Origin: JAPLJU01 sp036725345
GTDB lineage: Bacteria > Desulfobacterota > Syntrophia > Syntrophales > UBA2192
DNA length: 64,000 nucleotides
Direction: 5' to 3'
Assembly (NCBI GenBank): GCA_036725345.1
Contig: DAIMEJ010000002.1
Coordinates: 207,246 to 271,245, forward strand
The notes under the pieces were generated by a model. The model had not been told where the DNA came from and did not search any database. It saw only the letters and a list, made by a program, of their open reading frames with translations. Below are positions 16,532-24,929 of the stretch, in pieces. Position 1 is the first letter of the stretch, and each line of letters starts with the position of its first letter. A program made the translations under genes and the position numbers.

Positions 16532-17887
16532 TTAGCCCCTGTTGAGCATGTCCTCGATTTCTTTTACGGAGGCCAGCATTTTCGAATCCTTGTCCAGAAT
16601 TTCCCGGATCTTGTTGGTTGCGTATATGACGGTGGAGTGATCCTTGCCGCCGATCTTGGCGCCGATGTCCGGAAAAGACAGGTTGGTCAATTTTCGCGAC
16701 AGATACATGGCAATCTGTCTGGGAATAACGAGGTTCTTGTTTTTCTTCTGTGATTTCAAATCCGATATTTTGATGTTGAATTTGCCGGCCACGGTCTTGA
16801 CGATCTCGTCGACGGTAATTTCCTTTCTTTCACCCTGTTTGAAGAACTTTTTCAGGACCTCTTTCACAAGGTCCATGTTGATCTCTCTGCCTGTCAGGGA
16901 GGCGTAAGCCCCGATTCGGATGAGAAATCCCTCGAGTTCCCGGATGTTGGACTCCGATTTCGAGGCAATATAGTAGGCCACGTTCTGGGGAATGGTAATG
17001 TTGTTCTCCTGGGCCTTTTTCATCACGATGGCGATTTTTGTTTCCACATCGGGTGGCTGGATATCGGCGATGAGCCCCCACTCGAAGCGGGATCGCAACC
17101 GCCCCTCGAGGTTCGGGATGTCCTTCGGGAAACGGTCGCTCGTCACCACGATCTGTTTGCCCGAGTCGTGTAGCGTGTTGAAGGTGTGAAAAAATTCCTC
17201 CTGGGTTCTTTCCTTCCCGGCGATGAACTGGATATCGTCGATCAGGAGAGAATCAATATTGCGGTATTTTTCTCTGAATTTGGGCATCCTGTCGTAGCGG
17301 ATGGAGTTGATCATTTCGTTCATGAACTCCTCGGCGGACACGTAAAGGACGTTTTTGTCCGCGTGGATAACGAGGGTTTGGATGCCGATGGCGTTCAGCA
17401 GGTGTGTCTTTCCGAGACCCACACCGCCGTATATAAACAGCGGGTTGTAGTTACTGGCCGGCTGCTCGGCGACCGCGAGTGCCGCGGCGTGAGCGAACTG
17501 GTTGCTCGGCCCCACGACGAACCGGTCAAAACTGTAATTCGGCTTCAGGGAATGATGAATACGGAGTCTCGTTGTCTCGCTCTTTTTGGGCAGTTTTTTA
17601 GGGGTTTCCGCCTCTCTATCCTCCTGAACGGGCCCCTTTTCGGGGGTCGACTTATCCACGACAAAGGTGATCTTCATGTCCGTGCCGGCGGCTCTGGAAA
17701 CGGAATGCTTAATAATATCAGTAAAATTTTCCGTCAACCAATCCCTGAAAAACTTGTTCGGAACAGACAGCTGGCAGTTGGACCCCTCGAGGGAGCATAT
17801 CCTGAGCGGGTTTATCCAGGTATCGAAATTCTGTTGTGTTACTTTTTCCTTAATGAACACAAGACTTTTTTCCCAGAGGTGTTCCAA
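16532..17887 (-). CDS. dnaA: chromosomal replication initiator DnaA
   Basis: A 451-residue AAA+ initiator. Domain III has Walker A G-G-V-G-L-G-K-T-H near residue 155 and Walker B L-L-I-D-D-I-Q-F; domain IV ends with the DnaA-box-binding signature D-H-S-T-V-I-Y-A. The start is TTG at 17887, with an AAGGTAGG sequence upstream. A promoter (17965-17993) and a DnaA box (17899-17907) lie directly before the gene, which suggests autoregulation. Confidence 0.98.
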   Translation of the reverse strand: MEHLWEKSLVFIKEKVTQQNFDTWINPLRICSLEGSNCQLSVPNKFFRDWLTENFTDIIKHSVSRAAGTDMKITFVVDKSTPEKGPVQEDREAETPKKLPKKSETTRLRIHHSLKPNYSFDRFVVGPSNQFAHAAALAVAEQPASNYNPLFIYGGVGLGKTHLLNAIGIQTLVIHADKNVLYVSAEEFMNEMINSIRYDRMPKFREKYRNIDSLLIDDIQFIAGKERTQEEFFHTFNTLHDSGKQIVVTSDRFPKDIPNLEGRLRSRFEWGLIADIQPPDVETKIAIVMKKAQENNITIPQNVAYYIASKSESNIRELEGFLIRIGAYASLTGREINMDLVKEVLKKFFKQGERKEITVDEIVKTVAGKFNIKISDLKSQKKNKNLVIPRQIAMYLSRKLTNLSFPDIGAKIGGKDHSTVIYATNKIREILDKDSKMLASVKEIEDMLNRG

Positions 17888-17898
17888 GATCGCCTACC

Positions 17899-17907
17899 TT
17901 ATGCACA
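17899..17907 (+). promoter_or_regulatory. DnaA box in the dnaA leader
   Basis: TTATGCACA matches the TTATNCACA consensus exactly. It lies between the predicted dnaA transcription start and the TTG start codon, a position suited to DnaA repressing its own gene. Confidence 0.6.
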
Positions 17908-17964
17908 GGGTTATGAACTTTTGTTGATAAAGTCTGTAACCGACAAAGCCGGATCGGACACAAC

Positions 17965-17993
17965 CATATAGTTTTCTTAAGAAATATTTGCAA
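17965..17993 (-). promoter_or_regulatory. dnaA promoter
   Basis: On the minus strand the -35 TTGCAA (17993-17988) is 17 nt from the -10 TATATG (17970-17965). The spacer contains the palindrome TTTCTTAAGAAA. Predicted start near 17958, leaving a leader of about 70 nt. Confidence 0.5.
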
Positions 17994-18030
17994 CAACCCA
18001 TTTGAACGTGCGTCATCCCGGCGTTCGCCG

Positions 18031-18876
18031 TCACCCGAGGAGGATCTTGAGAAGCCTGTCGAGTTCGTCGGGCGAGGAAAACCGGATTTCAATGGTGCCG
18101 CCGCTTTTGACGGTCCGGATTCGAACGTTCGTCATGAGGCTCCTGGAAAGCTTACTCTCCAGGTAGGCCAGTTGCTCATCTTTGATTTGTTTCCGTGTCT
18201 GAGAGGCCTTTTTCCTGATACCGCGGACCAGAAGCTCCGTTTCCCGAACATTGAGGCCTTTTTTCAGTATATCCCTAAGGAGCCGTATCTGTTCCGCCGC
18301 GGAGGAAAGGGACAGCAGCGCCCTGGCATGGCCTGCCGTAAGTTGCCTCTTTGAGAGGGCCTCCCGGACTTCCGGCGTCAGCTTCAGCAGCCGGACGGCG
18401 TTCGTGACCGTTGTCCGGTCCTTTCCCACCCGGGAGGAGACCTCCTCGTGGGACAGGCCGAATTTTATCATAAGCGTGAGGAAGGCCTCGGCCTCCTCGA
18501 TGGGGTTCAGGTCCGACCGCTGAATGTTTTCGACCAGCGAGATCTCGGCCATGTCCAGGTCCCCGGCTTCGCGGACGATGATGGGCACTTCCTTCAGCCC
18601 CGCCTCCTGGGCCGCCCGCCAGCGGCGTTCGCCGGCGATGATTTCGTAACCGTTTTCGAGTCTCCGGACAACGATGGGCTGGATGATACCGCTTTTCCTG
18701 ATGGAGGCCACCAGGTTCCTTTGCTCTTCGCCGTCGAATTCCTTTCTGGACTGGTAACGGTTCGGAACGAGTTCTTCAATTCCGCAGACGATGTAATTCG
18801 CCCGTTCCTTGACCTCGGCGAGAATGTCGGGAAGAATGGCTCCCAGCCCCTTTCCCAGAGACTCTTTTGCCGGCAT
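18031..18876 (-). CDS. parB: chromosome-partitioning protein ParB (Spo0J)
   Basis: A 281-residue ParB. It has the N-terminal CTP-binding/sulfiredoxin-like domain with the G-E-R-R-W-R-A-A motif near residue 76. The K-D-R-T-T-V-T-N-A-V-R-L-L helix-turn-helix around 148-160 recognises parS, and the C-terminal dimerisation domain contains I-E-I-R-F. It binds parS, closes as a CTP-dependent clamp and spreads to load SMC and guide segregation. Its ATG lies directly after the parA stop (no gap), typical of parAB. A strong parS candidate is at 39695-39710. Confidence 0.97.
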   Translation of the reverse strand: MPAKESLGKGLGAILPDILAEVKERANYIVCGIEELVPNRYQSRKEFDGEEQRNLVASIRKSGIIQPIVVRRLENGYEIIAGERRWRAAQEAGLKEVPIIVREAGDLDMAEISLVENIQRSDLNPIEEAEAFLTLMIKFGLSHEEVSSRVGKDRTTVTNAVRLLKLTPEVREALSKRQLTAGHARALLSLSSAAEQIRLLRDILKKGLNVRETELLVRGIRKKASQTRKQIKDEQLAYLESKLSRSLMTNVRIRTVKSGGTIEIRFSSPDELDRLLKILLG

Positions 18877-19647
18877 TTATACCCTCCCGTTTGATAGGAT
18901 TTCGTGGGCCAGCTCCATGTAGGATATGGCTCCGCGCGAGTTGACATCATAGAGGAGAACGGGCATCCCGTGGCTCGGACTTTCCGAGAGACGCACATTT
19001 CTCGGGATCATGGTCCTGAAGACTCTCTCGCCGAAATGCTTTCTCACCTCTTCGGCCACCCTGTGAGACAGCCGGTTTCTCACGTCGAACATGGTGAGGA
19101 GTATCCCCTGCAGGGACAGCGACGGGTTGAGCCTTGCTTTTACCAGCCTCACCGTGTTCAAAAGCTGCCCCAGCCCCTCCATGGCGAAGTATTCGCATTG
19201 AAGAGGAATGATGAGAAAGTCCGCCGCCACGAGAGAGTTGATCGTCAGAAACCCGAGCGAGGGCGGACAGTCGATGATAATGAAATCGTAAGGGGCCCGC
19301 AGACCTTTCAAAACGCTCTTGAGCCTTCTTTCCCTGTCCTCCATCGAGACAAATTCCACCTCGACACCGATGAGGTCCTGGTTGGACGGCACCACGTCGA
19401 GCGTCGGGATTTGTGTTTTCGTGATGACTTTTTCCAGCGGTATCTCCCCGATCAGGGCCCGGTACAGATTCCTGTCCTTGGTGACGGATTTATCGATGCC
19501 GATGCCGCTCGTCGTGTTTCCCTGTGGATCGCAGTCAATGAGAAGCACCTTTTTTTCCGATGTGGCAAGGGAAGCCGACAGGTTGATAGCCGTCGTCGTT
19601 TTGCCGACACCACCTTTCTGGTTGGCAATGGTGATAATTTTGCTCAT
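18877..19647 (-). CDS. parA: chromosome-partitioning ATPase ParA (Soj)
   Basis: A 256-residue ParA/Soj ATPase with the deviant Walker A K-G-G-V-G-K-T-T-T near residue 11, the switch I/II region D-C-D-P-Q-G-N and D-C-P-P-S-L-G. It binds nucleoid DNA as an ATP dimer and is released by ParB, moving origins apart. No good Shine-Dalgarno is visible before the ATG. A promoter with a perfect TTGACA lies 50-80 bp upstream in the candidate origin region. Confidence 0.97.
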   Translation of the reverse strand: MSKIITIANQKGGVGKTTTAINLSASLATSEKKVLLIDCDPQGNTTSGIGIDKSVTKDRNLYRALIGEIPLEKVITKTQIPTLDVVPSNQDLIGVEVEFVSMEDRERRLKSVLKGLRAPYDFIIIDCPPSLGFLTINSLVAADFLIIPLQCEYFAMEGLGQLLNTVRLVKARLNPSLSLQGILLTMFDVRNRLSHRVAEEVRKHFGERVFRTMIPRNVRLSESPSHGMPVLLYDVNSRGAISYMELAHEILSNGRV

Positions 19648-19697
19648 TAATTTGACTGATCGGGAATTGACTCAGGCTGGGTTATGATTTTGGTGCG

Positions 19698-19725
19698 ATG
19701 CTAACATAAATGAGGGTTTTGTCAA
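19698..19725 (-). promoter_or_regulatory. parAB promoter
   Basis: On the minus strand a perfect -35 TTGACA (19725-19720) is followed after 16 nt by TAGCAT (19703-19698). The distance to the parA ATG is about 50 nt. Confidence 0.5.
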
Positions 19726-19798
19726 AGGGAAATTTGAAAAATAAAAGCTAATAATTACATAAGCTTATGCAAAATTTTGACGCAGGACCGGCCGCGAG

Positions 19799-19807
19799 TT
19801 ATCCACA
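19799..19807 (+). promoter_or_regulatory. perfect DnaA box
   Basis: TTATCCACA, the strict high-affinity DnaA box. It lies beside the AT-rich stretch of the parA-rsmG gap. Confidence 0.65.
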
Positions 19808-19876
19808 GGCTGACGCGATGTGGAAAGCACAGCAAAATCGACCGATTAGAAGGGGCGAAGGCGGAGGGGCAGCCGC

Positions 19877-20554
19877 CTAATTTTTTTTGAAGAGGATTAG
19901 TGTTCTCCGATCGGCCGTGACGGGCAGAGTGAGTTCGCGGGTTTCCAAAAGAGCCATGCGGTTCGAAGAAAGGGAATCCAGACCGTCGCGCAGTTCCCTG
20001 TCAAAAGCGGCACCCTTCATCGCGATGAGAATGCCGCCGGGGGAGAGGAAATGGCCGGCCATCTCGAGGAGCTTCGGGAGCTTCACGGTGGCCCGGGAGA
20101 TGACCGTTTCGAAGAAGGCCCTGTAGGACCCCTCGCGGATGAGGTCCTCCGCCCTCCCGTGAAAAACGGTGGCGTCACGAAGATCAAGTTTGCGGACGAC
20201 GTGTTTGAGAAAGGATGCCTTTTTCCGCTGCGATTCCAGCAGATAGAGCCTCAGCGCGCCCATGCAGATTTTAAGCGGGATGCCCGGGAATCCCGCACCG
20301 GCGCCGATGTCCAGAAGCGTGACGTTATTCCGGGGAAGACAGGGAGCCGCAGAGAGAGAATCGATGAAGTGCTTGACCGGCAGATCGAGGGGGGACTTGA
20401 CGGAAACGAGGTTCATTTTATTGTTCCAGAAAAGTATCTCCTTCCGGTATGATTCGAAAAGCGAGATTTCCCTCTTGCCGGGCGCGAGGCCGGTGAGGGC
20501 GGAGGCGCCCGAGAGAAGGCCCGCGAGATCCTTTCCTCTTGCGGACGGGGACAT
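19877..20554 (-). CDS. rsmG: 16S rRNA (guanine-527 N7) methyltransferase RsmG (GidB)
   Basis: A 225-residue RsmG. Family signatures are K-M-N-L-V-S near residue 46, R/K-H-F-I-D-S-L with motif I L-L-D-I-G-A-G-A-G-F-P-G-I-P-L-K, and later V-I-S-R-A-T-V-K-L-P-K-L. It methylates G527 of 16S rRNA. The ATG at 20554 has an AGAGGAAA box; the open frame continues to 20749 but the added residues are not family-like and run into the divergent gene. The rsmG-parA-parB order is standard near bacterial origins. Confidence 0.95.
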   Translation of the reverse strand: MSPSARGKDLAGLLSGASALTGLAPGKREISLFESYRKEILFWNNKMNLVSVKSPLDLPVKHFIDSLSAAPCLPRNNVTLLDIGAGAGFPGIPLKICMGALRLYLLESQRKKASFLKHVVRKLDLRDATVFHGRAEDLIREGSYRAFFETVISRATVKLPKLLEMAGHFLSPGGILIAMKGAAFDRELRDGLDSLSSNRMALLETRELTLPVTADRRTLILFKKN

Positions 20555-20621
20555 GAAAGTCGGATTTCCTCTACGGTCGATTGTTTGTGAGGATGAATAG
20601 CAGAGGCGATGCGGGAGGGCA

Positions 20622-21371
20622 ATGAAAAACATGGAATCGCTGAAGGCCAGGAAAAAGAACATCACCCTTGTGCTCAACAGACCCAAACACGCGGGGAATA
20701 TCGGTTCCGTCGCCCGCTGCGCGAAGAACATGGGCCTCGGGGATATCATCGTCGTTACACGTGAAGAGCCGGATATGGAGAGAATCCGTCAGATGTCGAC
20801 CCATCTGGCCCTCGATGTCGTCGAAAAGATACGGTTTGTAGGCCATCTCGACGAGGCGCTTGGGGGCTTTCACTTTATTGCGGGAACCACCGCCAGGACC
20901 GGCTCCATGCGCCAGCCCTCGGGAAATCCACGGGAGATCGCCGGAAACCTCGTGGACGTTTCGCAGAAGAACAAGGTCGCCATCCTCTTCGGCCCCGAGG
21001 ACATCGGCCTCACGAACGACGAACTGCGGCGCTGTCACGCCCTCATCACCATCCCAACGTCGGACAGGCTCAAATCCCTCAACCTGTCGCATGCCGTCCT
21101 GATCGTCTGCTACGAAATCTTTCTCGCCGCGACGCCCGTTCCCGAGCGGTTCAAGCCGCGCCTGGCAACGTCGGCCGAGTTGGAGGGGATGTATGCCCAG
21201 ATCCGGGATCTCTTTATCCGCATCGGGTTCATCAACCCGCAGAATCCCGATTACTGGATGCTGAACGTCCGCCGATTTTTCTCGCGCACGGATCTCCGAT
21301 CACGGGATGTGAAGATCATCCGCGGTTTTTGCCGCCAGCTAGACTGGTACGCGGGGGACAAAAAAGCTTGA
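20622..21371 (+). CDS. TrmJ-type RNA 2'-O-methyltransferase (SpoU family)
   Basis: A 249-residue SPOUT methyltransferase with the three knot motifs: N-x-G-S-V-A-R-C-A-K-N-M-G near residue 19, L-F-G-P-E-D-I-G-L around 122, and S-L-N-L-S-H-A-V near 146-153. The length and the C-terminal extension fit TrmH group 1/TrmJ, which methylates the ribose of tRNA position 32. The start has a GGGAGGG box. First gene on the plus strand after the leftward replication cluster. Confidence 0.88.
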   Translation: MKNMESLKARKKNITLVLNRPKHAGNIGSVARCAKNMGLGDIIVVTREEPDMERIRQMSTHLALDVVEKIRFVGHLDEALGGFHFIAGTTARTGSMRQPSGNPREIAGNLVDVSQKNKVAILFGPEDIGLTNDELRRCHALITIPTSDRLKSLNLSHAVLIVCYEIFLAATPVPERFKPRLATSAELEGMYAQIRDLFIRIGFINPQNPDYWMLNVRRFFSRTDLRSRDVKIIRGFCRQLDWYAGDKKA

Positions 21372-21397
21372 CTTTCACGGGGTGGAAAACTTATTAG
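21368..21397 (+). promoter_or_regulatory. probable promoter of the Kdo8N/LPS core operon
   Basis: TTGACT (21368-21373), an 18-nt spacer, then TATTAG (21392-21397). The predicted start is about 60 nt before the ATG of the Fe-dependent dehydrogenase. The -35 overlaps the preceding stop codon. Confidence 0.4.
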
Positions 21398-21464
21398 TTC
21401 GTGCAACGGCGGAAAAGCACGCGGGACGTAGGCGTTCCGCGGGTCACAACAGGAGAAAGGACAG

Positions 21465-22622
21465 ATGAACAAGACTTTTTCTTTTACGGGGGCAAAAAAA
21501 ATCGTCTTCGGATGCGCCGCCTTCGAAAGCCTTGCCGAACACGTCAGGGAACTGGGCGGACGAAGGCCGCTCGTTGTGCTCGACAAAAACCTGTCGAAGG
21601 CCGGGTTCCGGGAACGGGCGCAGTCGGTTCTTGCCGGGGGCTCCCTGAAGGCCGTTTTCTTCGACAAGGTTGAGCCGGAACCGCCTCTGGAACTGGCCGA
21701 TGAAGGAACGGAGGCGGCCCGCCGGGGCAAGTGCGACATCGTTGTCGGAATCGGCGGCGGAAGCGCCATGGACGTCGCAAAGGCCGTCGCGGCCCTTCTG
21801 CCCAACAAAGGCAGGGCGGCTGATTTTCTGGGGCTCAACAAGGTCCCCGGGCCGGGAATACCCACGATCATGGTGCCGACCACGGCGGGCACCGGGAGCG
21901 AGGTCACCTTCACGGCCGTTTTTCTCCGAAAAAACCTGAACAAGAAGGAAGGCATGAACAGCCCTTACCTGTATCCCACGATGGCCCTGCTTGATCCCGC
22001 CCTCACCCTCTCTCTTCCGCCTCAGCCGACGGCGGCGACGGGCATCGATGCCCTCTGTCACGCCGTCGAGTCTTACACGTCGGTCAACTCAAGCCCCATG
22101 AGCGAGATGGTTTCCCTGGAGGCCATCCGGTTGATCGCGGAAAACCTGAGAACCTGCGTTCACAACGGTCGGAATCTGGAGGCCCGGGAGAGCATGCTCC
22201 TCGGCAGTCTTTACGCGGGCCTGGGGCTCGCCAACGCCGGCGTGGGTGCGGCCCATTCCCTTTCCTATCCCCTGGGCGGCAAATACGGTATCGCCCACGG
22301 CGTCGCCAACACCCTCATGCTTCCGCGAATCATGGATTTCAACGTGCCGTCGGCCCAGGAGAAGTTTGCCGTCATAGCGGAGGTCATGGGGGAGAGCACG
22401 GAAGGGCTGCCCGTGCGCGAGGCGGCTTATCTTGCCGTGGATGCCGTGGAATCCCTGATTGAGGACTGCGGCGTCTTCACCACCCTGCGGGAACTCCAAG
22501 TACCCGAGGAAGACTTTCCGGAGCTGGCCAGGATCGCCCTGACGGTCACCCGGCCCCTCGAAAACAACCCGCGCAAGGTCACCTTCGAGGACGCCATCGA
22601 TATCTACCGGGCCGCCTATTGA
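21465..22622 (+). CDS. kdnB: iron-dependent alcohol dehydrogenase, probable Kdo 8-oxidase KdnB
   Basis: A 385-residue group III metal-dependent alcohol dehydrogenase. It shows the nucleotide loop G-I-G-G-G-S-A-M-D-V-A-K near residue 95, T-T-A-G-T-G-S-E around 140, and metal ligands in G-I-D-A-L-C-H-A-V-E-S-Y, A-H-S-L-S-Y-P and Y-G-I-A-H-G-V-A-N. The family name alone is broad. The assignment to KdnB (oxidation of the 8-hydroxyl of Kdo to the aldehyde) rests on the following aminotransferase, heptose epimerase and CMP-Kdo synthetase, the arrangement that makes 8-amino-Kdo in Shewanella. Confidence 0.8.
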   Translation: MNKTFSFTGAKKIVFGCAAFESLAEHVRELGGRRPLVVLDKNLSKAGFRERAQSVLAGGSLKAVFFDKVEPEPPLELADEGTEAARRGKCDIVVGIGGGSAMDVAKAVAALLPNKGRAADFLGLNKVPGPGIPTIMVPTTAGTGSEVTFTAVFLRKNLNKKEGMNSPYLYPTMALLDPALTLSLPPQPTAATGIDALCHAVESYTSVNSSPMSEMVSLEAIRLIAENLRTCVHNGRNLEARESMLLGSLYAGLGLANAGVGAAHSLSYPLGGKYGIAHGVANTLMLPRIMDFNVPSAQEKFAVIAEVMGESTEGLPVREAAYLAVDAVESLIEDCGVFTTLRELQVPEEDFPELARIALTVTRPLENNPRKVTFEDAIDIYRAAY

Positions 22623-22710
22623 TGCGGCTGGGGCTTGAGGCCCAAGAGGCTGTCGCGGTGAAAGCCGCGGCGCCTGTTCGATATACGTGAAACCAGAGGG
22701 AGGCAACAAA

Positions 22711-23913
22711 ATGGCTGGTGCTGAATTAATCGGCATAGAAGAGATGAGAGAGGTTCAGGACGTCTTGGAAACAGGCGTCCTGATGCGATACGGATTCGAC
22801 AAGGAGCGGAGAGGCGTCTACAAGGTTCAGGCCTTCGAAGAGGCCTTCGCGAGGTACTGCGGTGCAAAACACGCCCTGGGCGTCACGTCGGGCTCGGCGG
22901 CCCTGAAGGTCGCACTGAAGGCTCTCGACGTCGGCCCCGGCGACGAGGTCATCGTGCCGGCCTTCACCTTCCTTGCCACATACGAGGCGGTGCTCGAAGT
23001 CGGCGCGATCCCCATCATGGCCGATATCGACGAGACCCTCAACCTCGATCCCCGGTCGGCTGAATCCAGGGTCACCGACTGCACAAAGGCCATCATCCCC
23101 GTACACATGTGCGGCGCCCCGGCCCACATCGACCGGATCCTGCAGGTGGCAAAGAAACACGGTCTCAAGGTTCTCGAAGACAACGCCCAGGGCTGCGGCG
23201 GGAGCTTCAAGGGCAAGAAGCTCGGCACCTTCGGGGAGATGGGGATCTTCAGCTTCGATTACTACAAGACGATCACGACGGGCGAAGGAGGCATGATCCT
23301 GACGGACAGCAAGGACCTTTACCTGCGGGCCGACTGGTATCACGATCACGGCCATGATCATAACCCCAACGTCTCGCGGGCCATGGAAGGCCGCTTCATC
23401 CTGGGGTTCAACTACCGGATGAATGAAATCCAGGGCGCCCTGGGGCTTGCCCAGCTTTCGAAACTCGACCGGGTCATCGGCGAGCAGAGGAAAAACAAGG
23501 CGGCTATCCGGTCCATTCTCGAGGGTGTCCGCGGTGTCCAATTCCGCGAAATGCCCGATCCCGATGGCGATACCGCCACGTTTCTGGCATTCAATCTTCC
23601 CGATGCCGCCCTGACGAAGAAATGCCAGAAGGTTCTGGCGGAAAACGGCGTGGACACGATTTATTACAAGGAGAACCTGTGGCACTACGTGCCCAACTGG
23701 GAGCATTTCCTCGCGCAGGCGACGGCAAGCTCCACAAAGTATCCCTTCAAGGACCCCTGCTACAAGAAAGAAATCGTGTACCGGAGGGAGGACATCCCCC
23801 GGGCGGAGGATATCCTCGGCAGGACGCTCGTCCTGCCGATTTCGGTCCGGATGCCCAAGGGGCGCCTCGACGTGATCACCCGTGCCGTTGAGAAGGCGAA
23901 GAAGGCCCTATGA
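22711..23913 (+). CDS. kdnA: DegT/DnrJ/EryC1-family aminotransferase, probable Kdo 8-aminotransferase KdnA
   Basis: A 400-residue PLP sugar aminotransferase. The Schiff-base lysine is in F-D-Y-Y-K-T-I-T-T-G-E-G-G-M-I near residue 193. G-S-A-A-L-K and P-A-F-T-F-L-A-T-Y-E-A-V mark the N-terminal half, and N-Y-R-M-N-E-I-Q-G-A-L-G is conserved in the family. With KdnB it would convert Kdo to 8-amino-3,8-dideoxy-octulosonate (Kdo8N). The ATG at 22711 is preferred to the GTG at 22687 because GAGGGAGG precedes it. Its stop overlaps hldD by 4 nt, showing tight coupling to LPS core synthesis. Confidence 0.82.
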   Translation: MAGAELIGIEEMREVQDVLETGVLMRYGFDKERRGVYKVQAFEEAFARYCGAKHALGVTSGSAALKVALKALDVGPGDEVIVPAFTFLATYEAVLEVGAIPIMADIDETLNLDPRSAESRVTDCTKAIIPVHMCGAPAHIDRILQVAKKHGLKVLEDNAQGCGGSFKGKKLGTFGEMGIFSFDYYKTITTGEGGMILTDSKDLYLRADWYHDHGHDHNPNVSRAMEGRFILGFNYRMNEIQGALGLAQLSKLDRVIGEQRKNKAAIRSILEGVRGVQFREMPDPDGDTATFLAFNLPDAALTKKCQKVLAENGVDTIYYKENLWHYVPNWEHFLAQATASSTKYPFKDPCYKKEIVYRREDIPRAEDILGRTLVLPISVRMPKGRLDVITRAVEKAKKAL

Positions 23914-24908
23914 AAAAACCACCGACAAAAAAAGACCTGATTGTCGTCACCGGGGGCGCGGGCTTCATCGGGAGCGCCTTCGTGTGGAAACTCAACGAGG
24001 AGGGGATCGATCGCATCCTCATCGTCGACCGTCTCGATACGACGGACAAATGGAAGAACCTGGTCAAGCGGCGGTTTACCGACTACGTTCACAAGGATGA
24101 ATTTCTGGCGGCGATTCAGGCCGGCCGGTTCCGTCACCCCGTGCGGGCCGTGGTCCACATGGGGGCCTGTTCATCGACGACGGAGAGGGATGCCGATTAC
24201 CTGATGCGGAACAACTACCACTACAGCGTCGAACTCGCCAGGTGGTCGCTGAAGAAGGGCGTGCCGTTCATCTATGCGAGCAGCGCGGCCACCTATGGCG
24301 ACGGCTCCCGTGGTTTTTCCGATGACGACGCCGTGACGAAAACCCTCGCCCCCATCAACATGTACGGCTACTCGAAGCAGCTCTTCGATCTGTGGGTTCT
24401 CGCCAACGGCCTTGAGAAGAAGGTCGCCGGGATCAAGTTTTTCAACGTCTTCGGTCCGAACGAGTATCACAAGGGCGACATGCGGAGCATGGTCCACAAA
24501 TCCTACGGTCAGATCAGCGAGACGGGGAAGGTCCGGCTCTTCAAGTCCCACCGGCCCGAGTACAGGGACGGAGCGCAGGCAAGAGACTTTGTATACGTCA
24601 AGGATTGCGTCGAGATTCTCTGGTGGTTCCTTCAACACAAAAAGGTGGGCGGCATATTCAATCTCGGGTCAGGCTGCGCGCGGACATGGAACGATCTCGC
24701 CCAGGCCGTTTTCGACGCCCTGGGCATGAAGAAACAGGTCGATTATGTCGAGATGCCCGGCGCCATTCGCGACCAGTATCAGTATTTCACGGAAGCGAAG
24801 ATGGACAAGCTTCGATCCGCCGGGTGCCCCGTGGCCTTCCGTTCCATGGAGGACGCGGTCTATGATTACGTCGTCAATCATCTGAAAACGAAAGATCCCT
24901 ACCTTTAG
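23910..24908 (+). CDS. hldD: ADP-L-glycero-D-manno-heptose 6-epimerase
   Basis: A 332-residue extended short-chain dehydrogenase (RfaD/HldD). NADP-binding G-G-A-G-F-I-G-S is near residue 16, H-M-G-A-C-S-S-T-T-E near 82, the catalytic Y-G-Y-S-K at about 150, and N-V-F-G-P-N-E-Y-H-K typical of HldD. It epimerises ADP-D-glycero- to ADP-L-glycero-manno-heptose for the LPS inner core. The ATG overlaps the KdnA stop (ATGA). It lies between kdnA and kdsB. Confidence 0.95.
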   Translation: MKKPPTKKDLIVVTGGAGFIGSAFVWKLNEEGIDRILIVDRLDTTDKWKNLVKRRFTDYVHKDEFLAAIQAGRFRHPVRAVVHMGACSSTTERDADYLMRNNYHYSVELARWSLKKGVPFIYASSAATYGDGSRGFSDDDAVTKTLAPINMYGYSKQLFDLWVLANGLEKKVAGIKFFNVFGPNEYHKGDMRSMVHKSYGQISETGKVRLFKSHRPEYRDGAQARDFVYVKDCVEILWWFLQHKKVGGIFNLGSGCARTWNDLAQAVFDALGMKKQVDYVEMPGAIRDQYQYFTEAKMDKLRSAGCPVAFRSMEDAVYDYVVNHLKTKDPYL

Positions 24909-24929
24909 AGCGTCACGGGAGTTCCAGTC

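Larger units (their letters stand above)
19648..19876. other. candidate replication origin (oriC) region between parA and rsmG
   Basis: This 229-nt gap is AT-rich from about 19680 to 19785. It carries an exact DnaA box TTATCCACA (19799-19807), a one-mismatch box TTATGCAAA (19765-19773) and a weaker inverted one (TGTGGAAAG, 19819-19827). It lies within the dnaA-parAB-rsmG cluster, about 0.7 kb from the point (20555-20621) where coding polarity switches from minus to plus, as expected around an origin. The dnaA upstream region is the competing site. Confidence 0.4.
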
